A stretch of 64,000 bases of DNA from Streptococcus mitis. GTDB taxonomy: Bacteria; Bacillota; Bacilli; Lactobacillales; Streptococcaceae. A model generated the notes under the pieces. It saw only the letters and a program-made list of their open reading frames with translations. It did not search any database and was not told the DNA's origin. The DNA lies in assembly GCF_001579045.1 (NCBI RefSeq), contig NZ_KQ970263.1, positions 263,546-327,545 on the forward strand. Direction: 5' to 3'. Below are positions 1 to 8,250 of this stretch, piece after piece. The stretch's first letter is position 1. Each line of letters starts with the position of its first letter. A program made the position numbers and the translations under genes.

Positions 1-2730
1 GTTTACAACTGTATCAGTTTGATAACCGTTACCAAAATCAACTTGGTAAGCCGTATTTTCAAATGATTTACCTGTATTTCGTAGGTCTTCCTTTGTCACC
101 ATTGGATCAATAATTGTAACCGATTTTCCTAATTTAATATACTGGTTAAAATAGGCTTCTGGATCATCCACTAAAAATACTTGGAAAGCTCCCTTAGGCT
201 TAATTTCAGAACTAGCAAGAAAAGCTTTTACCTTATCATTATCAACGGCATCTATAGAATCATACTGATACACTGAGATACCCGCAACTTCTTGTCCTTC
301 GCTGTCAATATAACGAATATCCGATTTATTAATCGTAACAGCTTCTTCTGGGTAATCATCAATTGCTCCGAATCCTTTTAAAATAGTAGATGAATCTGCC
401 TTCATCCCCTTATATTGATCATAATCCAAGGTAATATGGTAGTAGTTTGTCGAACCAGCTAGAACTGGTTTACCATCAATGATAACTTTATCCTTATTAT
501 GATTGTGTTTGATTGGCTGAATTAAGTTGTTATTTGGATTATCAGGGTCATTCGGTTTACCAGGTGTTGAAACCTGAACAATATTTGAATAACTTTCGTA
601 CTTATTGTTAATCTTTAATTGGAAGTTATTCTTGTAGGTTGCTCCATCATTTGTAACTTTTCCTACTAGAATTGGAGCTGGAACCAGCACTTCTTTACTC
701 AAATCCTGATTTAACCTAGATTTCAAACTTTCTAAGCCTTTCACCCGAACAACATGGCTCGATTCGTCATAAGTTAATTCAAAATCTGAGCTAATTTTTT
801 TGGAAGCTTCAACATCTAACACAAAACCTGAAGGCAAGGCATCCACAATTTCAAAGTCTGTAATAACTTCACGATTAGCTGGAAGAGGCTTAGTTGTTAA
901 TTCCCACTGTACCGTTGAAAGTTTAGGTACATAGCTTTTATCAATAGACTCGCCAGAAGAATTTTTTACAAACTTTTCTAGGTCAGGCATTGCCTGTAAG
1001 CGTGCATATCTAGCCCTTACTGTTGGAGGAGATACTAAAGAGGGCAGCTCTTTTTCCTTTGGCTCCTCAGGCTTAGGTGGGAGTACCTCTTCAGTTTTTC
1101 TAGTTGGAGAACTTGGTGGGGTAGTTTCCTTCTCATATGTTGGCTCAAATGGTTTTGTTAAGAAAGGTATCTTTTTCAACTCTGCACCGTCTCCCAGAAT
1201 TGTGAAGACAACGTTTTGAGCATTTCCACTCGCATTCTCTGTATCCCATTCAGCGGGAGTTCTTCCCTCTGTCGAACCAGGAGATGATGTGTGAAGGTAC
1301 GTTAAACTAGAACCATACCCCACTGAAGCAAAGGAACCCTTAGGAATATCCGAAGTATCATTAACTCCATTTTCTACTCCCTTCATAACGCGACCATCAA
1401 AATCCAAACCTGAACCACTTGGATTAATAACCATTCCACGACCAGACGAGCCATAACTCAAATTTGAACCTTGACCCCAATCTACATCGGTAATAACTGT
1501 TCCAATTAAGAGGGAAACAGGAGTTGTCGTACCTTCAATATAAAAATCAAAAATCAACTCTAAACGTGTATGATTATTATATACAAAATAAAGACTACCA
1601 CCATCTCCACTCTTGAGGTAGATATCTGGATCTGTCACAGGAACACCATTTCGAACTTCTCCCTGATAGTCTCCTAAATCCGAAACCATGACTTTTGCCA
1701 TGATCTTTCTACCATCTGTCAACGTTCCAATGTTATGAATATAAAATGTATCTCCAAATGTTGGAGATTTAATTACATCATAAGTTCCCGTACTATCCTT
1801 ACTAACTCGAGTTCCTGTGCCTCCTGTTACATAGGTATCTGCATGATAACCTAAAAAACCACGCATACTCTCTACTGGTAGATTATCATCTGGTACTACT
1901 GTAAAATCATTATAATAGTCTAAACTTCCCCTACCAGCTGAATTATATCCTCCATAAACTTTGAAACCTGTTTCAGATCCAAATAAAGGCTTGCTTGTTT
2001 GAATTGCATCTCGCTCAGCTTTAATAGTTGCTAGTTTCTTTGTATAGTCTGTCAAAGAGCTCTCATAAGCTACTCTCTTAGCTTCATTTCGTTTTCGGAT
2101 TTCTGCATTCTCTTGATTAATACGATCTGTTTCTGCCTGATTCTCTCGTTGATTTTTTTCATTTTCTGCACGAATAGCAGCATTCTTCTGATTAATTCGA
2201 TTCACTTCATCCTGATAAGAAGCTAAATCCTTTTGATATTGTTCCTTCTTCGCAGTATTTTCATCTTGGATTTTCTTTCGGTTCGTTTGATTTTGTCTTT
2301 GATCTTCACGATATTTTTCAGTAGCTTTCTCAATTCTATCTGCTTGTGTGCGATAATCACTTTCGACTTCCTTTTGCTTTTTTTCCAACTCAGAGGCTGT
2401 ACTTTCGGTTCCTTTATCTACTACAGAATCAAATTCTACCTTCAATCCAGCTTCTTGTGCCTTATGAATAGTTTCATCTAAACTGGAATGAGAAATAGAA
2501 ACTTCTAACGTTCCTGTTTTTTCTTCACTCTTTCCTTGATTTTCAGTAGAAATACTGCTTGGACTCGTCTGGGCATAAGGCGCATTTGTAGCCTTATTTT
2601 CAGTTCGTTCATCTGCCATAAATGGGCTTATCATGCTTAAAGCTGCTAAACCTAATATCACTCCACAAGTTCCATAAATTTTTGATTTCCGAATAGATCC
2701 ATATGCTTTTGTTTCTCTTGCTTTGTGCAT
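1..2730 (-). CDS. Antigen I/II-family cell-surface adhesin, N-terminal 910 residues (runs off left edge)
   Basis: The frame is open from the ATG at 2728-2730, preceded by AAGGAG, to base 1, so the C-terminus and presumed LPXTG anchor lie outside. Visible: a YSIRK-like export signal (YGSIRK at residues 10-15, then a hydrophobic stretch), a charged heptad-rich coiled coil at about 100-235 (a short version of the alanine-rich A region), a GbpC/Spa-like V region at about 245-515, a proline-rich segment at about 527-567 (LPPKPEEPKEK), then the start of C-terminal beta domains of the isopeptide type. Family members bind salivary agglutinin, collagen and other bacteria; the ligand here is unknown. 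The short A region is notable compared with SspA/B or SpaP. Family assignment is confident; it is read as accessory because it sits beside a replication-initiator cassette. Confidence 0.85.
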   Translation of the reverse strand, partial: MHKARETKAYGSIRKSKIYGTCGVILGLAALSMISPFMADERTENKATNAPYAQTSPSSISTENQGKSEEKTGTLEVSISHSSLDETIHKAQEAGLKVEFDSVVDKGTESTASELEKKQKEVESDYRTQADRIEKATEKYREDQRQNQTNRKKIQDENTAKKEQYQKDLASYQDEVNRINQKNAAIRAENEKNQRENQAETDRINQENAEIRKRNEAKRVAYESSLTDYTKKLATIKAERDAIQTSKPLFGSETGFKVYGGYNSAGRGSLDYYNDFTVVPDDNLPVESMRGFLGYHADTYVTGGTGTRVSKDSTGTYDVIKSPTFGDTFYIHNIGTLTDGRKIMAKVMVSDLGDYQGEVRNGVPVTDPDIYLKSGDGGSLYFVYNNHTRLELIFDFYIEGTTTPVSLLIGTVITDVDWGQGSNLSYGSSGRGMVINPSGSGLDFDGRVMKGVENGVNDTSDIPKGSFASVGYGSSLTYLHTSSPGSTEGRTPAEWDTENASGNAQNVVFTILGDGAELKKIPFLTKPFEPTYEKETTPPSSPTRKTEEVLPPKPEEPKEKELPSLVSPPTVRARYARLQAMPDLEKFVKNSSGESIDKSYVPKLSTVQWELTTKPLPANREVITDFEIVDALPSGFVLDVEASKKISSDFELTYDESSHVVRVKGLESLKSRLNQDLSKEVLVPAPILVGKVTNDGATYKNNFQLKINNKYESYSNIVQVSTPGKPNDPDNPNNNLIQPIKHNHNKDKVIIDGKPVLAGSTNYYHITLDYDQYKGMKADSSTILKGFGAIDDYPEEAVTINKSDIRYIDSEGQEVAGISVYQYDSIDAVDNDKVKAFLASSEIKPKGAFQVFLVDDPEAYFNQYIKLGKSVTIIDPMVTKEDLRNTGKSFENTAYQVDFGNGYQTDTVVN

Positions 2731-2823
2731 TCTATCTCCTTATCTAAAATATTAATCAATATAAAATCTCAAATGTTGGCTCTCGAGGTCTCTTATAATA
2801 TAAAATCATCTCTTTCCTTTCCA

Positions 2824-2852
2824 AAAGAAAAAAGCCAGTTTTCACTGACTTT
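2824..2852 (-). terminator. Intrinsic terminator after the choline-binding protein
   Basis: A 9-bp stem (2831-2839 with 2844-2852, one G-U pair) with loop GAAA on the minus strand is followed by a T-rich run. It ends the 2876-4540 gene and separates it from the adhesin. Confidence 0.8.
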
Positions 2853-2875
2853 TCTATACAATATTGTAATGAATT

Positions 2876-4540
2876 TTAAGAAATCCACTTACCAGAATAA
2901 TCTAAACGATAACCACCAATCGTCTCATTTTGTGCCATCTTACCATCTGCTTTCAAATAATACCAAGCACTTCCGTCTTTGAACCATTGACCTCTCAGAT
3001 AGCTTCCATCTGATTTGAGATAGTACCAAGCTTTATAGCTGGAATCGTATTGCCACTCACTTTGCGCCATTTTTCCATCTGACTTAAGGTAATAGCTTCC
3101 TTGCCAGCTATCTTGTGCATAGCTTCCATCTGACTTGAGATAGTACCAAGCTTTATAGCTGGAATCGTATTGCCACTCACTTTGTGCCATTTTTCCATCT
3201 GACTTAAGGTAGTAGCTTCCTTGCCAACTATTTTGTGCATAGCTTCCATCTGATTTGAGATAGTACCAAGCTTTATAGTTTGTATCATAAACCCATTCAT
3301 TACGTGCCATCACACCATTTGATTTGAGATAATAGTTTCCCTTCCAACTATTAACAAGAGCTTTCCCTGCATGATCAAAATAATACCAATAACTTCCCTC
3401 TTGTTTCCATTGGTCATGCCAATCAGATGTGTTCTCAATCGATTTAATAGGTTCTGCTTTCTTAGAATTATTGTCTTCTACAGTACTTTTACCCGTCTGG
3501 TTCTCCAGCTTACTTTTTAAATCTTGATAAATTTTCTCTTTATTTTTGTAATCAATTTCTAATTTTTTTACAGCCTGATAACGATTTGAAGATCTTGGAT
3601 CCGTTACTGAAGCTGTACTAAAATTAGATTTCGTTGCTCGATTAATATTTTCCTGAGAAATAGTGATGAAATGAGCAGAGTTTACTGATGAAAGACTAGA
3701 AAACGATAATCCAAAATAATCTTTACTTGATGGATTCCCCCAGTTCAATCCTGCAATTGCTTGAGCATGCCCCCATTCAGTATCGTTTAACATAAATTCA
3801 ACCATACCAGTATAGATAGCTTCCTTTAGCTGAGATTTGGTAGCTTCTCTTAATGCTACAGGTCTAAAGAACAAATTCTCATACAGTTGACCTCCTCTTT
3901 TTTCAGATTCAGCATCTGAGGTAGGTAAGCCATAGGTTTTTGCAACTCGGTTGATACCTTCGGCATTGTGACCTGATACACCTAATGTGCTTAATTTAGA
4001 TAATCCCCAATCATCTTTTACATACTCCTTTGCCACCTTATCCGCAAAATCAATTGCCGAACTAGAAACACTGACTCTAGGTGTCCCAATCTGAGAATGA
4101 ATTTGGTTAATTAAATCTTGGGCAAAAAATGACAACTCCTGACGAACAGCTAGTGGTAGATTGTTGACATCCAGACGTTCTCCCTCATCAGCAACATCTT
4201 TATGGAAACTATTTTGATTCTTTAATCTCAAACTTTCTGACTGCAAGATAGATTTCGCTCTATCACGTTCAGTCTGGCTAATATTAAAATCAGAAAAAGC
4301 CGTCTTCAAAGCCTTTATATACTTATCGCTCAGTGTAATCGTATTGCTAGGTGAAGATGATAAAGCATTTTCATAGATACTTTTAGCTTGTTCATATTCT
4401 CTCTTAGCTTTAATCAATTCACTTTTTAAACTCTCTACTTGACTACTCGTTGTACTATTCGCATACACAGGTTGACTATTTCCTAGCCCAAGCAACGTTA
4501 CGCTGGCAGTTGTTGCCAAGATAGTTGTTCTCAATTTCAT
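2876..4540 (-). CDS. Choline-binding surface protein with SEC10/PgrA surface-exclusion-like domain
   Basis: 554 residues. A Sec signal peptide occupies about residues 1-28. A coiled-coil segment (about 32-125) leads into a region with SIDFADKVAKEYV-, GHNAEGINRVAKTYG- and EFMLNDTEWGHAQAI-type blocks (about 130-300) resembling the SEC10/PgrA surface exclusion domain, a CAP-like fold. A second coiled coil and linker follow, then choline-binding repeats (WYYLKSDG, from about 372 to the end) that would hold it to phosphocholine on teichoic acid. SEC10/PgrA proteins are known from conjugative plasmids, where they lower recipient ability; whether this protein does so is inference. Start ATG has AAGGAG upstream. 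It lies between an adhesin and a replication-initiator cassette, so the whole block is probably acquired. Confidence 0.82.
   Translation of the reverse strand: MKLRTTILATTASVTLLGLGNSQPVYANSTTSSQVESLKSELIKAKREYEQAKSIYENALSSSPSNTITLSDKYIKALKTAFSDFNISQTERDRAKSILQSESLRLKNQNSFHKDVADEGERLDVNNLPLAVRQELSFFAQDLINQIHSQIGTPRVSVSSSAIDFADKVAKEYVKDDWGLSKLSTLGVSGHNAEGINRVAKTYGLPTSDAESEKRGGQLYENLFFRPVALREATKSQLKEAIYTGMVEFMLNDTEWGHAQAIAGLNWGNPSSKDYFGLSFSSLSSVNSAHFITISQENINRATKSNFSTASVTDPRSSNRYQAVKKLEIDYKNKEKIYQDLKSKLENQTGKSTVEDNNSKKAEPIKSIENTSDWHDQWKQEGSYWYYFDHAGKALVNSWKGNYYLKSNGVMARNEWVYDTNYKAWYYLKSDGSYAQNSWQGSYYLKSDGKMAQSEWQYDSSYKAWYYLKSDGSYAQDSWQGSYYLKSDGKMAQSEWQYDSSYKAWYYLKSDGSYLRGQWFKDGSAWYYLKADGKMAQNETIGGYRLDYSGKWIS
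3001..3300 (-). repeat. 120-bp direct repeats encoding choline-binding modules
   Basis: Positions 3001-3120 and 3121-3240 differ at only about five positions, and 3241-3285 begins a third, more diverged copy. Each unit encodes two aromatic choline-binding repeats. Near identity implies recent duplication or gene conversion and makes the repeat number liable to change. Confidence 0.9.
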
Positions 4541-4595
4541 AATCTTATCTCCTTTTTGTTTAAAAACGTTCTTAAAATATTTATTTTATACTTTT

Positions 4596-4624
4596 ATTTT
4601 ACCATTTTTAGAGGTTTTTCTCAA
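4596..4624 (-). promoter_or_regulatory. Sigma-70 promoter for the choline-binding protein gene
   Basis: On the minus strand TTGAGA (4619-4624) and TAAAAT (4596-4601) are separated by 17 bp. The start codon lies about 55 nt downstream. Confidence 0.65.
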
Positions 4625-4730
4625 TTTTTTCTTGATTTTCATTCATCTATCCGCTTAATCAAAGATAGGATGTTTAAAACATATCAAATCTCCTCTCCTT
4701 GATGAAACAGATAGATGAGGCTCTATCTGT

Positions 4731-5045
4731 TTAATGCTTCGTTGGACGATGATATCCTTTACCAGTCAGCAGTAAACGATTGGTATTTCCTTGTTTAATG
4801 CGTCTAGCCACTAAAACATCACCTCGTTTGATGGTGCGAATCTCTTTATAAATTTTTGAATATTCTACAATCATCCAAACTGTTTCTAGTTTACCTGCTA
4901 GATATCCTTTTTTAGGTACCAAACCATATCTGCTGGTTAATTTGATTTCATCGCCATTATCAAGTCTTGCGGTTGCATTCCCTTGATTTCCTAAGCGTCT
5001 AAGGTCAGCTAAAGTGACCTCTGTAACTAATTTTGATTGATTCAT
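4731..5045 (-). CDS. Hypothetical protein of the RepA_N cassette
   Basis: 104 residues, basic, no signal peptide or membrane segment. The ATG has a strong AAGGAGGAG ribosome site. The sequence alternates charged and hydrophobic short strands (e.g. ATARLDNGDEIKLTSRYG), suggesting a small beta-rich protein. I do not recognise the family. It is the last gene of a minus-strand cassette after the RepA_N initiator, across about 310 nt of hairpin-rich DNA. A hairpin (4706-4731) overlaps its stop codon. Likely a mobile-element accessory protein; function unknown. Confidence 0.6.
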   Translation of the reverse strand: MNQSKLVTEVTLADLRRLGNQGNATARLDNGDEIKLTSRYGLVPKKGYLAGKLETVWMIVEYSKIYKEIRTIKRGDVLVARRIKQGNTNRLLLTGKGYHRPTKH

Positions 5046-5356
5046 CTTGTCTCCTCCTTACTGAATCAAGGCTGATTTACAGCCATGCCGAGGTATGACG
5101 TACATACCTGCTGTATTTTTTACACACGGTTTTAAGTCTAGAAACCGCAAACTCCTTCAGCTTAGGCTTTGCCTGCTTTTACGTGGTGGAACAGCACTAG
5201 ATATCCTTTTCTAGCCTACACACCGCCCTTGTTCTTCTTTTTATGCTTAGTTCCGCTAATCAGGACAGTGGGGGTATTCAATTTTCAAAGGTCAAAAGTA
5301 GTTTTATGACTTGCTCAGGTCAAAAAAGCTAGATTTAGTCTCATGTCATCTATAGC
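5046..5356 (-). other. Hairpin-rich noncoding stretch between RepA_N gene and the 104-residue ORF
   Basis: No convincing gene. Three consecutive inverted repeats are visible: GGCTG/CAGCC (5070-5084), GGTATG/CATACC (5092-5108) and CGGTTT/AAACCG (about 5127-5147). A direct repeat AGGTCAAAA occurs at 5289-5297 and 5317-5325. Position next to a replication initiator allows an origin or transfer-origin role, or a leader for the downstream gene; neither is shown. Confidence 0.45.
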
Positions 5357-6451
5357 TTAGTTACTCAGATACCTATACTCTGCTTCTCTATGAGCTTGCA
5401 TCTTGGCCTCGCTCTTACGTTCGCCAATCAAATTTTCAATAGATTGAATCAAGTAAGCAAAAGGACTATCACATTCAGGAATCCGTTCGATACAGTGAAG
5501 AACCTCACTACTTGTTATCCATCCTGTCTGAATGTATTGGCCAACAATCATCTTTTGGCGGTGAGTCATATTATAATGCTGGTACCACGGTAAATGATCT
5601 CGGTAGCTATCTGCAATTTCCTGCAAGAGAGAATAGACTTGAGGTTTGATAAATTTCTTCCCACTTGTTTTTTGAGAAGGAGTGTCACAAGTTCCAGCAG
5701 TCTGATCCAATTCCTTAGAATTGGAAGCAGGCTTTCTAGAACTATGTCTAGTACTATTATTCTCAGTATGACTCTTCTCAGTTTTAATAGGGTTAAAATT
5801 TTTTACCTCCGGAGGTAAAGATTTTTGACTTCCAGAATTTATTGATTTGATAGGCTTTTCTAAAACAGAGTTTTCATCTTTCAAAATAGAAGATTCTTCT
5901 TCACTGCCTGGACGTTCAATTTCAAATAAGACACAACCTTTGTAATCTAAAGTTTTTACATGGTGGTAGACTACAGTTCCTTTGTCACGTCCTTTTTCTA
6001 CGACTTCAGCATCATAGTGTTCATATTCTTGTAATTCAGCATTCACATTTTGAAGATACAAACGATTCGGACGATTCTTCCCTTGTTTCACTTCACGAAG
6101 CAATCCAAGCTCTTTCAATTCTTTCTTGATTTTCAATACAGTTGGCTTACTGCGATCTAAAATTTCCATTAAGTCCTCAACCGTATAGACAAGAAATACT
6201 GAACCATTCTCATCAACATAAGTCAGTTCACCGTTTCTGTAAGAATGAATACTCAACATACATCGATCATAGAGTACTCCATAAGCAATCTTGCCATCAT
6301 TTGATAATTTCTTGGCATAGAGACTCGTCATCTTGATTTTCCCAGTAGGTTTCCCTTCAGCAGAAAATTTCTTCTTAACATTTACCATGAAAATTTGTGG
6401 GATTTGATAGAAGGTCTGTGTTGCTACTTGATTTACTGTAATATCAGCCAT
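5357..6451 (-). CDS. RepA_N-family replication initiator protein
   Basis: 364 residues. The N-terminal about 135 residues match the RepA_N type: an opening with FYQIPQIF, then MTSLYAKKLSNDGKIAYGVLYDR, and a winged-helix-like segment VEDLMEILDRSKPTVLKIKKELKELGLL. The middle (about 190-270) is polar and low-complexity; the C-terminal part (about 270-364) resembles the second domain that interacts with host replication proteins. RepA_N initiators drive theta replication of Gram-positive plasmids and occur in integrative conjugative elements. No relaxase, integrase or coupling protein is in the window, so this is either one edge of a larger element or a remnant. It begins 4 nt after the stop of the small upstream ORF. 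Confidence 0.82.
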   Translation of the reverse strand: MADITVNQVATQTFYQIPQIFMVNVKKKFSAEGKPTGKIKMTSLYAKKLSNDGKIAYGVLYDRCMLSIHSYRNGELTYVDENGSVFLVYTVEDLMEILDRSKPTVLKIKKELKELGLLREVKQGKNRPNRLYLQNVNAELQEYEHYDAEVVEKGRDKGTVVYHHVKTLDYKGCVLFEIERPGSEEESSILKDENSVLEKPIKSINSGSQKSLPPEVKNFNPIKTEKSHTENNSTRHSSRKPASNSKELDQTAGTCDTPSQKTSGKKFIKPQVYSLLQEIADSYRDHLPWYQHYNMTHRQKMIVGQYIQTGWITSSEVLHCIERIPECDSPFAYLIQSIENLIGERKSEAKMQAHREAEYRYLSN

Positions 6452-6455
6452 GTTA

Positions 6456-6620
6456 TCACACCCCCATCATCACAGTACCATTTCCCATAGAGAACAGAAC
6501 TCCCTCTTTCTCTAATTCTTCAACAGCCTTAACAGCACGTTTTTTACTCATTCCTGTTTTTCTCATCACTTCGTTAACAGCTGCTTTTTTTGAAAATTGC
6601 ACAAACATTTCTTTAGTCAT
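6456..6620 (-). CDS. Small HTH-like protein of 54 residues
   Basis: Starts at ATG 6618-6620, which overlaps the stop of the preceding gene (ATGA), and ends 4 nt before the RepA_N start, so it is translationally coupled on both sides. The sequence contains AAVNEVMRKTGMSKKRAVKAVEELEKEG, written here in blocks as AAVNEVMRKTG and MSKKRAVKAVEELEKEG, which looks like a helix-turn-helix from a winged-helix fold. A role in controlling the initiator gene is plausible but inferred. Confidence 0.65.
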   Translation of the reverse strand: MTKEMFVQFSKKAAVNEVMRKTGMSKKRAVKAVEELEKEGVLFSMGNGTVMMGV

Positions 6621-6895
6621 TCTACTATCTCCTTTATCTGTCTCACTAATTTAAGTTCCTTTGAAAAGCAACTTGGACATTCAGATAGACCAAGCTGAAA
6701 ATCCAAATGGTCAAATAAAAAGTTACATCGCTCACACTGCACTGTGCTTCTAAGTATTGTTTCACCTAACCAATCTCTTTCTACAACATCTAATACATCT
6801 CCACATTCAGGACAATGAATAGGCTTGAAAATATCATCTTCTTCCCATTTTTCCTCATAATCACAATCAAAACAAACGATTGTTTCCAACCACAT
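6617..6895 (-). CDS. Zinc-ribbon protein, hypothetical
   Basis: 92 residues with four CxxC motifs: CFDC (about 8-11), CPEC (28-31), CERC (54-57) and CPSC (74-77). This is enough for two zinc ribbons. Highly acidic between motifs. The ATG follows GGGAG and lies just after the stop of the upstream coiled-coil gene. No catalytic motif is visible. It is probably a nucleic-acid or protein-binding accessory of the mobile cassette; specific function unknown. Confidence 0.65.
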   Translation of the reverse strand: MWLETIVCFDCDYEEKWEEDDIFKPIHCPECGDVLDVVERDWLGETILRSTVQCERCNFLFDHLDFQLGLSECPSCFSKELKLVRQIKEIVE

Positions 6896-6898
6896 GGA

Positions 6899-7099
6899 TT
6901 AACTCCCTTCCAATGTTCCTTCTAATTCGCCTATCTTGAACTTAAATTCCTTGATTTTCTTTCTCACAAGATCACGTTCTGCACTCATTAGTTGTACCTC
7001 ACTTTTTTTGTAAGGTTTTCTTAAGACTTCTAGTCTTGCCTCATATAGCTCCAGTGAACGCTTATAATAATTCAACATTTCTCTTTCTAGTCTTGTCAT
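6899..7099 (-). CDS. Small coiled-coil protein, hypothetical
   Basis: 66 residues, almost entirely charged amphipathic helix (two arms separated near KPYKKSE), predicted to form a helical hairpin. No motif identifies its role. It is part of the minus-strand cassette and its stop lies 3 nt before the next ATG. The ribosome site is weak (GAGAGAGG, 11 nt upstream). Confidence 0.5.
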   Translation of the reverse strand: MTRLEREMLNYYKRSLELYEARLEVLRKPYKKSEVQLMSAERDLVRKKIKEFKFKIGELEGTLEGS

Positions 7100-7175
7100 G
7101 CTATCTCGGCCTCTCTCGTTTCAAACAGAAGCAAGTAACTCAGGAGTAAATTCCATCGTCGTCTACAGGGCTTCA

Positions 7176-7493
7176 TCATAAGTCAGTTGGCTGGTTTGTC
7201 CCCATTCCCCATGTTCCATCTCTAGCTCTTATGAAATACGGATAAGTGCCAAGCTTAATTCTAAGATATAATTCATGAATAACATCATCTTTTATGACTT
7301 TCCAGAAAATACTAGCGAGCTTATAATAATCGTTTCCAAGCCAAACTCTAGCAAGGTCATTGTCTGGAGATACTTTTTCATCAGAATTTCCTTCAGAAAT
7401 ACAATCAACCATATTTTCATTCTTATCAAGATCTATTACATCGAAAATTTCTAGCGAATCAATATCCATAACAATTTCAATATTATCTGACAT
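7176..7493 (-). CDS. Hypothetical acidic protein, first gene of the RepA_N cassette
   Basis: 105 residues, strongly acidic N-terminal half (IEIVMDIDSLEIFDVIDLDKNEN), then a segment ending GTYPYFIRARDGTWGMG. Start ATG has AAGGAG 6 nt upstream. No signal peptide. I do not recognise the family. Acidic small proteins of mobile elements sometimes act as DNA mimics or anti-restriction factors, but nothing in the sequence proves that here. Confidence 0.55.
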   Translation of the reverse strand: MSDNIEIVMDIDSLEIFDVIDLDKNENMVDCISEGNSDEKVSPDNDLARVWLGNDYYKLASIFWKVIKDDVIHELYLRIKLGTYPYFIRARDGTWGMGTNQPTDL

Positions 7494-7518
7494 TTTTTCT
7501 CCTTAATTTTTGGCAACG

Positions 7519-7546
7519 AAAAAGAGAACGAATTTCCTCGTTCTCT
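7519..7546 (-). terminator. Intrinsic terminator upstream of the cassette
   Basis: A 9-bp stem (7523-7531 with 7538-7546) is followed on the minus strand by TTTTT. It lies upstream of the acidic ORF, so it would end a minus-strand transcript coming from the csRNA side, or attenuate the cassette. Confidence 0.6.
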
Positions 7547-7957
7547 ACATATATTTATATATTTCTTGAATTTCTCAAAACTCTAGACACTTACCATTCT
7601 CAGCTTCGCAAGCTTTAACCGCTTTATAACAAGACTTTCAAGTTTAAGAGAAAATTAGGGATTCTATCAATTTCATAGAAATTTTGATTTAGTAAACGAA
7701 GAGACAATCTTATATGTCACTTCTCATTTAATACGCCACTACTAGACAAGCAAAATCATTATTACAGTAGTTCTAATCCTTCAATTAACAGTCACTTACA
7801 TTCAAAGTGAGGTTGAAGTAGCCGAAGTAACAGCAAACCTATTTCTTAGTCATATTCGCTAAAAAGATCCCCGCCAATTCCCCGACCAAAATCCGAAAAT
7901 ACCGAAAATTATCGGAAAATGATTTTTAGAATAGTCCCCAAAAACCTGAAATAGAGC
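7547..7957. other. Gene-free stretch, probable boundary of the accessory block
   Basis: No ORF with a plausible ribosome site on either strand. Near 7892-7920 there is a clustered motif CCGAAAA, CCGAAAA, CGGAAAA. This stretch separates the RepA_N cassette from the conserved csRNA/GNAT region, so a junction or att scar may lie here; no flanking direct repeat could be confirmed. Confidence 0.4.
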
Positions 7958-8055
7958 CAAAAAACTCCACCTGATTGGGTGGAGTTAAGGGAGATTATTA
8001 TGAAAAAGAAAAGTTTAGGATTTTATTAAATAAAGTTAGGAGGTCTTTATTTAAT
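7958..8055 (-). ncRNA. CiaR-controlled small RNA (csRNA/ccn family), copy A
   Basis: Predicted about 98 nt. The RNA opens with an 11-bp hairpin (ATTAAATAAAG ... CTTTATTTAAT) whose loop displays ACCTCCTAA, an anti-Shine-Dalgarno sequence. An A/C-rich segment with CAT-containing anti-start sequence follows, then a terminator stem (7963-7971 with 7978-7986) and T6. It matches the known csRNA design, in which the RNA blocks ribosome binding on targets. Its family in pneumococcus lies in the competence/beta-lactam CiaRH regulon. Exact ccn letter not assigned. Confidence 0.85.
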
Positions 8056-8061
8056 AACTAT

Positions 8062-8094
8062 ATGATACAAGACGAAGCTTAAAACTAGCTTAAC
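8062..8094 (-). promoter_or_regulatory. CiaR-dependent promoter of csRNA A
   Basis: Minus-strand direct repeat GTTAAG-N5-TTTAAG (8078-8094; first half-site 5/6) ends exactly 10 nt before a -10 TATCAT (8062-8067). CiaR consensus is TTTAAG-N5-TTTAAG. Predicted start about 8055. Confidence 0.85.
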
Positions 8095-8147
8095 TTTTCT
8101 CAAATTTTACTATTTTGCAAAAAAATTCTATCACTATCACCTATCCA

Positions 8148-8244
8148 AGAAAAAAAGCCACCTGATTGGGTGACTTTATTAGGAGATTATGATGAAAAAA
8201 GTTTTAGGATTTCATTAAATAAAGTTAGGAGGTCTTTATTTAAT
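8148..8244 (-). ncRNA. CiaR-controlled small RNA (csRNA/ccn family), copy B
   Basis: Predicted about 97 nt and a close paralogue of copy A, from which it is separated by about 90 nt. Same 11-bp 5' hairpin with ACCTCCTAA loop; terminator stem 8154-8162 with 8169-8177 (one G-U) then T7. On the plus strand a tiny ORF appears but has the antisense of the sRNA pattern, so it is not a gene. Confidence 0.87.
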
Positions 8245-8250
8245 GACTAT

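Noticed and set aside
2233-2982. Plus-strand frames of 82 and 85 codons opposite the adhesin and choline-binding genes
   Set aside because: They oppose clear coding sequence and have no start signals.
8003-8030. Plus-strand peptide frame starting ATGAAAAAGAAAAG at csRNA A
   Set aside because: An antisense image of the csRNA 3' part; it recurs at csRNA B and C with different residues and ends at once, so it is explained by the sRNA.
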